A DNA stretch of 22,995 nt, taken from assembly GCA_964390545.1 (NCBI GenBank), contig CAYMJV010000048.1, positions 1 to 22,995 of the forward strand. Direction: 5' to 3'. Below, in pieces: positions 1 to 5,466 of the stretch; the first letter of the stretch is position 1, and each line of letters starts with the position of its first letter. Under the pieces are notes generated by a model, which was given only the letters and a program-made list of their open reading frames with translations, ran no database searches and had not been told where the DNA came from. The position numbers and the translations under genes were made by a program. This DNA is from CAYMJV01 sp964390545. GTDB taxonomy: Bacteria > Desulfobacterota > BSN033 > UBA1163.

Positions 1-379
1 CCATTGCATGGGGACTAACCAAAGTCGGCTTCACACCTTCAGCCCTTGCTGCTACGGCAGGGGCTTCTTCAGGTGCCTCCTCCAGTTCCCCTACCACTCC
101 TACGGATTTAGGCTTCGGAGGGGGCACTGCCAGGGCTTCACCCTTCTCCCCAATGACGACGATCACCTGGCCAACCTTCACAATCTCCTTCTCTTTGGCG
201 AGTATCTTTAAAATAACTCCCGTCCTTGGTGAAGGAATTTCAGCAAGAGCTTTGTCCGTTTCCACTTCTACGAGGGGTTGTCCCTCCTTGATCTCGTCGC
301 CTTCCTTGACGAGCCAGCGAACAATTTCACCTTCGGTGAGTCCTTCACCAATGTCCGGAAACTTAAATTCAAAAGGCAT
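1..379 (-). CDS. pdhC: Pyruvate dehydrogenase E2 (dihydrolipoamide acetyltransferase), N-terminal part
   Basis: The reading frame is open from an ATG at 379 to the window edge, so only the first 126 codons of the E2 acyltransferase are present. Residues 1-80 form a lipoyl domain: it begins MPFEFKFPDIGEG and carries the lipoylation lysine K43 in the E-T-D-K-A motif. From about residue 85 a Pro/Ala/Glu-rich stretch looks like the flexible linker that precedes the E3-binding and catalytic domains, which lie outside the window. A strong Shine-Dalgarno (GGAGGAAGT) sits directly before the ATG. It follows pdhA and pdhB in the same direction, so it should transfer the acetyl group made by E1 to CoA. 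A branched-chain keto-acid E2 cannot be excluded from the lipoyl domain alone, but E1 alpha points to pyruvate. Confidence 0.9.
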   Translation of the reverse strand, partial: MPFEFKFPDIGEGLTEGEIVRWLVKEGDEIKEGQPLVEVETDKALAEIPSPRTGVILKILAKEKEIVKVGQVIVVIGEKGEALAVPPPKPKSVGVVGELEEAPEEAPAVAARAEGVKPTLVSPHAM

Positions 380-394
380 ACTTCCTCCGGAAAA

Positions 395-545
395 GGTTTA
401 GGTTTAGGTTAAGAAAGAATTTACGTCTCCCCCAACCTTAACCTTAGCCTTAACCTATGATTTGAATTTTTTGTCTACCCCAACCTAACCTTCAGCCTGA
501 TATTTAATTATTCTTCTCTCAACCTCAGCCTTAACCTTAACCTCT
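395..545. repeat. Degenerate TTAACC/CCTAAC-type short repeats between pdhB and E2
   Basis: The spacer between the E1 beta stop and the E2 start is largely clusters of imperfect six- and seven-base units of the CCTTAA/CCTAAC type. They occur at about 395-411 (GGTTTA units), 430-457, 478-498 and 519-545. The units look telomere-like but are interspersed with AT-rich sequence. No gene or RNA fold is seen. The position, inside what should be one operon, suggests a dispersed intergenic repeat rather than a coding or promoter element. Confidence 0.6.
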
Positions 546-566
546 TTTTGATCTTTCGATCAAAAA
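545..566 (-). other. GAAA-loop hairpin overlapping the pdhB stop codon
   Basis: Read on the minus strand, TTTTTGATC and GATCAAAAA form a 9-bp stem capped by a GAAA (GNRA) tetraloop. The pdhB stop codon TGA lies in the stem. The sequence after the stem is GAGGTTAAGG, which is not U-rich, so this is probably not an intrinsic terminator. It may affect mRNA stability or the E1-to-E2 ratio; this is inference. Confidence 0.5.
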
Positions 567-1537
567 GACATGACTTTCTTTACTGCCATCACAATCCTCT
601 TGGGATTGGGAAGATAATAATGTTCGGTCTTCAACAAAGGCACAGGGATATCGAAACCGGTCACCCTCTCAACGGGCGCCTGGAGAGAGAGCAGGGCTTT
701 CTCGTTGATCAGGGCAATGATCTCAGCGCCCAGGCCGCAGGTCTTTGGCGCTTCATGAACGATGACCCCTCGTCCGGTTTTTCTTATAGAGGCAATGATG
801 GTGTCAATGTCAATAGGTGAAATCGTCCTGAGATCGATGATCTCCAGCTCGATTTTATCTCCTTTCAACTGCTCGGCAGCATTCAAGACTTCTCTCACCA
901 TTGCTCCCCAGGCGATGACGGTCACATCGTTTCCTTCCTGAACCAGCCTCGCTTGGCCGAGGGGGATGGTATAATCCCCTTCGGGGACTTCCTCACGAAT
1001 CGCTCGGTAGATCCGCTTAGGTTCCATGAAGATCACAGGGTCTGGATCACGGATGGAGGAGACTAAAAGCCCCTTGGCTTCATTCGGAGTCGAAGGGATG
1101 ACAACTTTTATTCCGGGGATATGGGCCAAGATGGCTTCGGGGCTATCGGAGTGATGCTCGGGAGCATGAATGCCACCTCCATAAGGTGTCCGAATCACCA
1201 GAGGACAGGTGAATCTTCCTCTCGATCGATTTCGAATACGACTGATGTGATTGTTGATCTGATCGAGGCACGGATAGAGAAACCCTTCGAATTGGATCTC
1301 TGCGATTGGAAGCAGGCCGTAAACAGCCAGGCCAAATGCGGTGCCGACGATTCCTGATTCAGCCAATGGAGTATCGACCACCCGATCGGCTCCAAATCTC
1401 TCCTGGAGCCCATCCGTAACCCGAAAGACACCACCTTCCTTTCCGACATCCTCGCCCAAGACAATAATTCGGGAATCTCTTTCCATCTCCTCTCGAAGAG
1501 CAAGATTGATGGCCTCAACCATATTCAGCTTAGCCAT
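560..1537 (-). CDS. pdhB: Pyruvate dehydrogenase E1 component, beta subunit
   Basis: This is a 325-residue E1 beta subunit of a heterotetrameric 2-oxo-acid dehydrogenase, the normal family length. It begins MAKLNMVEAINLAL, as typical E1 beta proteins do. It has the thiamine-diphosphate-contacting glutamate E60 in D-T-P-L-A-E-S-G, and the transketolase C-terminal domain follows. With E1 alpha it decarboxylates pyruvate and acetylates the E2 lipoyl group in the cytoplasm. The ATG at 1537 is preferred over the upstream in-frame TTG at 1561 because an AGAGAGG ribosome-binding site lies just before it. It lies about 90 nt after pdhA and 180 nt before E2, on the same strand. A branched-chain substrate is the main alternative. 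Confidence 0.93.
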   Translation of the reverse strand: MAKLNMVEAINLALREEMERDSRIIVLGEDVGKEGGVFRVTDGLQERFGADRVVDTPLAESGIVGTAFGLAVYGLLPIAEIQFEGFLYPCLDQINNHISRIRNRSRGRFTCPLVIRTPYGGGIHAPEHHSDSPEAILAHIPGIKVVIPSTPNEAKGLLVSSIRDPDPVIFMEPKRIYRAIREEVPEGDYTIPLGQARLVQEGNDVTVIAWGAMVREVLNAAEQLKGDKIELEIIDLRTISPIDIDTIIASIRKTGRGVIVHEAPKTCGLGAEIIALINEKALLSLQAPVERVTGFDIPVPLLKTEHYYLPNPKRIVMAVKKVMSF

Positions 1538-1628
1538 AACCAGAACCTCTCTCAATTTCAAATTTCAAGTCTCAGATTTCACATCTAACATCTTTTACTC
1601 TTTGCCCTATGCCCTCTGCTCTATGCTC

Positions 1629-2699
1629 TTAGAGGGTGGACTTCAGATACTCCAGTTGCTCTTTCAATGGCGGCGTCATCTCAGCAAAAACATATTTGAA
1701 TATATCTTCTACTGTTGGAGGTGGAACGGCTTCGGCATCCTTCACCGCCTGATCGATCTCCTTCTGGGCCTGTTCCGTTACCCGCTGTTCAACCTCTTCG
1801 CTCCAGAGACCCTTTCCTTTGAGATAGAGTCTCAGGCGGACCAATGGGTCCAACGGTTTCCAGGGATCGATTTCTTTCTCCTCACGATATTTGGTAGGAT
1901 CGTCTGCTGTCGTGTGAGGTCCGAACCGGAACGTCACCCCTTCAATCAAGGTGGGCCCTTCTCCGGAGCGGGCTTTCTCCACGGCTTCCCTGGTCACCCT
2001 CATAACGCCAAAGAGGTCGTTTCCATCCACCTGAATCCCATCGAATCCATAAGCAATCGCTTTTTGAGCAAGTGTTTTTGAGGCAGTCTGCATTGACCTT
2101 GGAACAGAGATGGCATATTGATTGTTCTGGCAGAAAAAAATCACGGGCGCTTTAAAGACCCCTGCAAAATTCATGGCTTCGTGAAAATCGCCTTCTGATG
2201 TCGCCCCATCTCCGAAGTAAACGATAGCAACCACCTTATCACCTTTAAGTTTCGCTCCCCAAGCCGCTCCCACAGCGTGAAGGGTTTGGCTTCCTACAGG
2301 GATTGAAACCGGCATGAAATTAATCTCTTCGGGTGCCCGGCTTCCCATTTCATCCCCCATCCAATAGAGAAGAAAATTCTTCAAGGGTATCCCCATGATC
2401 AATGAAGCTCCTATTTCTCTAAAAGCAGGAAATACCCAATCGCCCTTTTGGAGCACCGATGCACTTCCGACCTGACAAGCTTCCTGGCCCCAAATAGGGG
2501 CATACGTTCCAAACCTTCCCTGCCGTTGAAGGCTCAGGCACCTTTGATCGGCCAATCTGATGAAGACCATCTTTTGATAAAAGGCCACGATCTCCTGATC
2601 GGTCAAAGGAGGCTTCGCTCCCGGCTCGAGCGTCCCATCTGGTTTGAGAATCTGAAACATCTTTCCCTTCAAAGGATGATAATCCTCCATCAAACCCAT
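1629..2699 (-). CDS. pdhA: Pyruvate dehydrogenase E1 component, alpha subunit
   Basis: This 356-residue protein carries the ThDP/Mg-binding motif: G-D-G at 163-165, then about 27 residues on, Asn-Asn at 192-193. The stretch F-R-F-G-P-H-T and the D-D-P-T-K-Y-R phosphorylation-loop-like segment are typical of Gram-positive-type pyruvate dehydrogenase E1 alpha. The N-terminal M-F-Q-I-L-K-P-D-G and the segment D-Q-R-C-L-S-L-Q-R-Q-G-R also resemble the Bacillus PdhA pattern, favouring pyruvate over branched-chain keto acids. The start ATG at 2699 has an AAGGAGTG ribosome-binding site. It is the first gene of the PDH run (pdhA-pdhB-E2); a selenocysteine thioredoxin gene lies 111 nt upstream on the same strand. 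Confidence 0.94.
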   Translation of the reverse strand: MGLMEDYHPLKGKMFQILKPDGTLEPGAKPPLTDQEIVAFYQKMVFIRLADQRCLSLQRQGRFGTYAPIWGQEACQVGSASVLQKGDWVFPAFREIGASLIMGIPLKNFLLYWMGDEMGSRAPEEINFMPVSIPVGSQTLHAVGAAWGAKLKGDKVVAIVYFGDGATSEGDFHEAMNFAGVFKAPVIFFCQNNQYAISVPRSMQTASKTLAQKAIAYGFDGIQVDGNDLFGVMRVTREAVEKARSGEGPTLIEGVTFRFGPHTTADDPTKYREEKEIDPWKPLDPLVRLRLYLKGKGLWSEEVEQRVTEQAQKEIDQAVKDAEAVPPPTVEDIFKYVFAEMTPPLKEQLEYLKSTL

Positions 2700-2714
2700 A
2701 ACACACTCCTTAAT

Positions 2715-2819
2715 AATGGAATGGTGGAATATTGGAATAATGGATAAGAATCTTTAGTTTCAGTTATACCCATCATTCCATTCTTCCATTCTTCCAGTAT
2801 TCCATGGGTTCTATTCCAT
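2715..2819. repeat. ATTCCA-type short repeats
   Basis: The gap between the thioredoxin-like gene and pdhA consists of two clusters of imperfect ATTCCA/TGGAAT units (about 2715-2745 and 2771-2819), roughly inverted to one another. The second cluster runs over the 3' end of the thioredoxin gene. A third cluster of the same unit is at about 22899-22918. No promoter or terminator is evident between them. Confidence 0.6.
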
Positions 2820-3083
2820 GGCCCACTTCTTCAATCGCTCGTAGTCTGCAGAGCCACAAATCCATTTCCCGGTCTTCTTATTAAAGAAGAAAGGAACGCC
2901 ACCACAGTAACCTTTGTCGTATTCCCTCATAAGCTTCGCATTCGCTTCGTTATGCCAAACTTCGAGTTTCTCAATCTTTAACCCCGCTTCATCCTCCAAC
3001 CTCTCCACGAGAGGATCCATCTTGTGGCAGTGCGGTCACTCTGCTCCTGTGAATTCTACCAAATAGGATTCTTCAATCGCCAT
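2811..3083 (-). CDS. Thioredoxin-fold selenoprotein with U-P-H-C active site (in-frame TGA)
   Basis: Read through one TGA codon (3036-3038), this gene encodes 90 residues from an ATG at 3083 to a TAG at 2811. The start has an AAAGGAGG ribosome-binding site 7 nt away. The N-terminus is M-A-I-E-E-S-Y-L-V-E-F-T-G-A-E-U-P-H-C-H-K-M: beta strand 1, then a redox motif in which the TGA sits exactly at the first cysteine of a C-P-H-C dithiol motif (U16, C19). Downstream is the thioredoxin-fold cis-proline loop G-V-P-F-F (P64), followed by a beta hairpin and a terminal helix. C60 and C77 are further cysteines. If TGA is treated as a stop, the frame shrinks to a 69-aa fragment lacking the start and the motif. 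The likely role is thiol-disulfide or peroxide redox chemistry; the substrate is unknown. Alternatives are a nonsense-mutated pseudogene or a sequencing error. The intact reading frame on both sides and the SECIS-like hairpin argue against these. Confidence 0.82.
3000..3014 (-). promoter_or_regulatory. Candidate bacterial SECIS hairpin
   Basis: On the mRNA strand, CCTCTC and GAGAGG form a perfect 6-bp stem closed by the 3-nt loop GUG, inside the coding region downstream of the UGA. The loop begins 27 nt after the UGA. Known bacterial SECIS elements sit immediately 3' of the UGA, with the apical loop roughly 16-37 nt away and a G in the first loop positions; this hairpin fits on both counts. 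SelB binding is inferred, and an alternative pairing of AUCCUC with a later GAGGAU is possible. Confidence 0.55.
3036..3038 (-). other. In-frame UGA, proposed selenocysteine codon (Sec16)
   Basis: The TGA is in phase with both the upstream 15 codons and the downstream 74 codons of the thioredoxin-fold gene. It replaces the N-terminal cysteine of a C-P-H-C motif, the usual position for Sec in thioredoxin-like selenoproteins. Confidence 0.78.
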
Positions 3084-3138
3084 TTCCTCTCCTCCTTTCA
3101 TAACCATAAAACTCTCCTCCCTTGGCAGGAGGGGATTC

Positions 3139-3201
3139 ACCCTGTTAGATAGAACATTTTTTGAGTAGCAGGACGAAACACATAACCTCATCTAACAGGG
3201 T
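3139..3201. repeat. 12-nt inverted repeat ACCCTGTTAGAT
   Basis: ACCCTGTTAGAT (3139-3150) is matched by its exact reverse complement at 3190-3201, separated by 39 nt. It lies 56 nt upstream of the selenoprotein start, so it could form the leader of that transcript or be a mobile palindromic repeat. The 12-nt arms match perfectly. Confidence 0.55.
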
Positions 3202-3204
3202 AAA

Positions 3205-3378
3205 GGGGAAGGGGATGGTTCGACAAGCTCACCATGAATTCACCCTGAGCATGCCAAAGGTTCACCCCCACCCCTGAACCATGTTAGGTTCAGGGCTTTG
3301 CCCTGCATCCTGCGTGGTGCAGGGCCGCACCTCGGCTGCAAGTCGTACCGACCTCCCCCCTGCCTACCGGCAGGCAGG
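3205..3378. repeat. Cluster of palindromic intergenic repeats and hairpins
   Basis: Most of the 297-nt space between the selenoprotein start and the prenyltransferase stop is repeat. It contains a block around 3217-3250 of the GGTTCGACAAGCTCACC / CACCCTGAGC type. A hairpin of CCCTGAACC and GGTTCAGGG around an ATGTTA loop lies at 3272-3295, and a second hairpin, CCCTGCA with TGCAGGG, at 3301-3324. A near-perfect palindrome of CCTGCC/GGCAGG type lies at 3359-3378. No coding potential or tRNA is seen. Confidence 0.65.
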
Positions 3379-3380
3379 CA

Positions 3381-4433
3381 TTAAAGGGGGAGGGAACTAT
3401 TTATTAAGGATTCATTCTTCTTGATCAACACTGCCTTTCCGATCAACCTTGCAATGGGAAAATAAAGGATGATCAAAACGATTACAGGAAGGACGGACGG
3501 GATCAGGGCATCTGATCTGAACCCCTCAACAAAATAAGCAATCATAAGCAGAATCGCAGTAAAGTTATGGACACATATCATCCCCAGGTTGGCAGGAGCC
3601 ATTTTGACGGGCTCCTGATAATATGTTCTCAAAATGGAAATGGTCTTATACGCGATGGGAAGAGTCAAGAATGAAATCAGTCCCAGAATGGGAATCTTCT
3701 TTAATATTATCCCGACCAATATCGCACCATAAGCAGAGAGGAGGCTCGTCGTGAATAACCAGACTCCTGCCTTTCTTCCGAAACGGGCCACTAGATTCAG
3801 CTTCCCTCCCTCGCGATCTTCAAGATAATCTGGAATTTCATTGATGGTAATCATCGAAAAGAGCATGATTCCAAAAGGAAGCGTTCCCCAGAAAGCCTCC
3901 CAGGAGATTTCCTGAGCTTGAACGTAATACGCTCCAAGGCCAATTCCTGGACCAAAACAGAGAAGCTGGGCAATCTCGCCAACTCCTCTATAACCGAATT
4001 GAATAGGGGGAGCCGTGTAAAAGAAGGCACAGAAAAAACCGAAGACCAAAAGGACAAGCACAAAAGGCCCTCTCGTAACTCCTAGAAAAAGACCGATGGC
4101 GATCGCGATCACGTAGAAGGCGGTGAAAACCTGACGCATATGCTTGGGCTGGATGAGACCTGCGGAAAGCGTTCCACTCCCACCGGCGTAAGGGTTCCTC
4201 CCCTCTGCTGCAAATGCGTCGACGAGATGGCGGAAATCATAGTAGTCGTCGGTCATGTTCAAAGCCAGATGATTGAGGATCAGGCCCAGCATCACCAGAA
4301 GAAAGTATTCCGGATGGAACTGCCTGTCAGTCGTCCAGGCAATCATCCCACCCAAAATCCCTGGCATAAAACTGGCAGAGGCATAGTGGAACCGAAAAGC
4401 CCCCCACCATATTTTCCAACGTTCTAAACTCAT
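3381..4433 (-). CDS. UbiA-family prenyltransferase (MenA-like)
   Basis: This 350-residue, strongly hydrophobic protein has about eight or nine membrane spans and the two aspartate-rich motifs of the UbiA superfamily. The first is N59-M-T-D-D-Y-Y-D66, the second N-E-I-P-D202-Y-L-E-D206; they bind the Mg-prenyl-diphosphate. The stretch R-G-V-G-E-I and the following F-G-P-G-I-G-L-G-A-Y-Y-V resemble 1,4-dihydroxy-2-naphthoate prenyltransferase (MenA), suggesting a role in menaquinone or another membrane quinone. The specific aromatic acceptor cannot be told. Its ATG overlaps the doxX stop by 4 nt (ATGA), so the two are probably co-translated. Its last codons (S-L-P-L-stop) are contributed by the adjacent palindromic repeat. 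Confidence 0.82.
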   Translation of the reverse strand: MSLERWKIWWGAFRFHYASASFMPGILGGMIAWTTDRQFHPEYFLLVMLGLILNHLALNMTDDYYDFRHLVDAFAAEGRNPYAGGSGTLSAGLIQPKHMRQVFTAFYVIAIAIGLFLGVTRGPFVLVLLVFGFFCAFFYTAPPIQFGYRGVGEIAQLLCFGPGIGLGAYYVQAQEISWEAFWGTLPFGIMLFSMITINEIPDYLEDREGGKLNLVARFGRKAGVWLFTTSLLSAYGAILVGIILKKIPILGLISFLTLPIAYKTISILRTYYQEPVKMAPANLGMICVHNFTAILLMIAYFVEGFRSDALIPSVLPVIVLIILYFPIARLIGKAVLIKKNESLINSSLPL

Positions 4434-4837
4434 TCTTTTTTCGGTCGACCTTTAAAAATGTAATCCAGACTGAATCGACCCGGACCCATTCCAAGGAGGA
4501 TGAGGCATCCTCCAAACATACTTACATTCTTCATTAAATGAATGATCTGACTTGGATCTTCAAAATTCGTATGGAAAATAATAGTCGTTGGAATCAAAAA
4601 GAGGAGCAGCAGCAGAGCACCCAGTCGGGTATAGTATCCCAAGATGGCAAAGATACTGCCCGCCAATTCGAAGATGATCGCACCAAACAGGAAGTAAGCC
4701 GTATAAGGCATACCATAGTTGGCCATGTATTGTGCGGTCCCTTCGAAATTTTGAATCTTTGAAATCCCTGAATGAAGAAAAATCAATACCAAAAGGATCC
4801 TTCCTACTAAACTCGCCAAAGATTTCAGCCATTCCAT
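4430..4837 (-). CDS. DoxX-family membrane protein
   Basis: This 135-residue protein has four predicted membrane helices (about 10-28, 45-67, 70-90 and 105-122). Its N-terminal R-I-L-L-V-L-I-F-L-H-S-G-I-S-K-I is the hallmark of DoxX proteins, a family of small quinone- or redox-associated membrane proteins of mostly unknown function. An AAAGGGGG ribosome-binding site precedes the ATG. The stop overlaps the start of the prenyltransferase gene, which supports a shared role in membrane quinone chemistry; that link is inference. Upstream is a long palindromic repeat separating it from leuD. Confidence 0.85.
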   Translation of the reverse strand: MEWLKSLASLVGRILLVLIFLHSGISKIQNFEGTAQYMANYGMPYTAYFLFGAIIFELAGSIFAILGYYTRLGALLLLLFLIPTTIIFHTNFEDPSQIIHLMKNVSMFGGCLILLGMGPGRFSLDYIFKGRPKKE

Positions 4838-4855
4838 AGATTTGTCCCCCTTTCT

Positions 4856-4900
4856 AATCCCCCTTTGCCCCCCTTTACAAAAGGGGGGTCGGGGGGGATT
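4856..4900. repeat. Long GC-rich palindrome, AATCCCCC...GGGGGATT type
   Basis: An imperfect 45-nt inverted repeat (arms begin AATCCCCCTTTG and end with its approximate complement) with a short ACA loop fills the gap between leuD and doxX. The leuD stop codon TAA (4899-4901) lies at its edge. It is a sibling of the near-identical element at 17994-18038. Confidence 0.75.
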
Positions 4901-5393
4901 ACACCAACTTAAGATCCTTATACTTTTTCACATGTTCCACCAACCCCCCATCACTTAATATCCTCTTCATCACCGCAGGAAGGGGTGAAAAGGAGAGGGT
5001 TTCATTCCGTGTATAATTAACGATCTTCTCCTCTTCAGGGAGGAGTTCTATTTCATCTCCTTCCCGAAACCAATCGGTATCGCAAATGATTGCTGGAAGA
5101 CCATTGTTAAAACAGTTCCGGTAGAAGATCCTTGCAAAGCTTTTGGCGAGAACGGCCTGGATCCCATTAAGTTTGATCACCAGAGCTGCGTGCTCCCGGC
5201 TGGAACCCAATCCAAAGTTCTGTCCAGCGACGATGAAGTCGCCCGAAGAAACCATTTCAGAAAACCCCGGCCTTTCATACTCGAGCATATGTTTTGAAAG
5301 CTCAGGGAGGTTCGACCTCAGATAGAAATAGCGACCCGGAATGATGTGGTCCGTGCTGATAGCATCTCCAAATTTCCATACTTTCCCCTTCAT
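4899..5393 (-). CDS. leuD: 3-isopropylmalate dehydratase/homoaconitase-type small subunit
   Basis: This is a 164-residue swivelling (domain 4) subunit of an aconitase-superfamily hydro-lyase, normal for the bacterial LeuD2/archaeal type. It has S-T-D-H-I-I-P at the N-terminus and the substrate-binding G-S-S-R-E-H-A at 63-69. The specificity loop reads Y-L-R-S-N (24-28); an arginine here is reported for homoaconitase-like relatives, so the substrate is not certain to be isopropylmalate. The start at MKGKVWKFGD has a GAGGAG site 9 nt upstream. The frame is open 33 codons further upstream, but that part is translated palindromic repeat (P-S-P-L-R-G-E-G) and is not real. It pairs with leuC just upstream. 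No leuA or leuB is in the window. Confidence 0.88.
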   Translation of the reverse strand: MKGKVWKFGDAISTDHIIPGRYFYLRSNLPELSKHMLEYERPGFSEMVSSGDFIVAGQNFGLGSSREHAALVIKLNGIQAVLAKSFARIFYRNCFNNGLPAIICDTDWFREGDEIELLPEEEKIVNYTRNETLSFSPLPAVMKRILSDGGLVEHVKKYKDLKLV

Positions 5394-5408
5394 GGGTTTA
5401 CTCCTCAA

Positions 5409-5457
5409 CCCCTCACCCCGCCCCTCTCCCCTGAGGGGAGAGGGATAGGGTGAGGGG
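5409..5457. repeat. Nested GC-rich palindrome between leuC and leuD
   Basis: An outer arm CCCCTCACCC (5409-5418) pairs with GGGTGAGGGG (5448-5457). An inner perfect 10-bp stem of CCCTCTCCCC and GGGGAGAGGG flanks a TGA loop (5422-5444). It belongs to the same widespread intergenic repeat class as 14951-15024, and translates as the familiar S-P-L-R-G-E-G. Confidence 0.75.
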
Positions 5458-5466
5458 GCCTTCTCC

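Noticed and set aside
1538..1561. Upstream TTG start of pdhB
   Set aside because: The AGAGAGG site lies inside this segment and points to the ATG at 1537.
1341..2081. 246-aa plus-strand frame over pdhA/pdhB
   Set aside because: It spans the ends of two well-supported minus-strand genes and the gap between them; no ribosome-binding site or fold.
2811..3020. 69-aa protein starting at MDPLVERLED
   Set aside because: This is the part after the TGA; it has no ribosome-binding site at its ATG and lacks the redox motif, so the longer selenocysteine reading is preferred.
3084..3380. tRNA or ncRNA gene in the repeat cluster
   Set aside because: The hairpins are separate short palindromes with no cloverleaf or CCA end.
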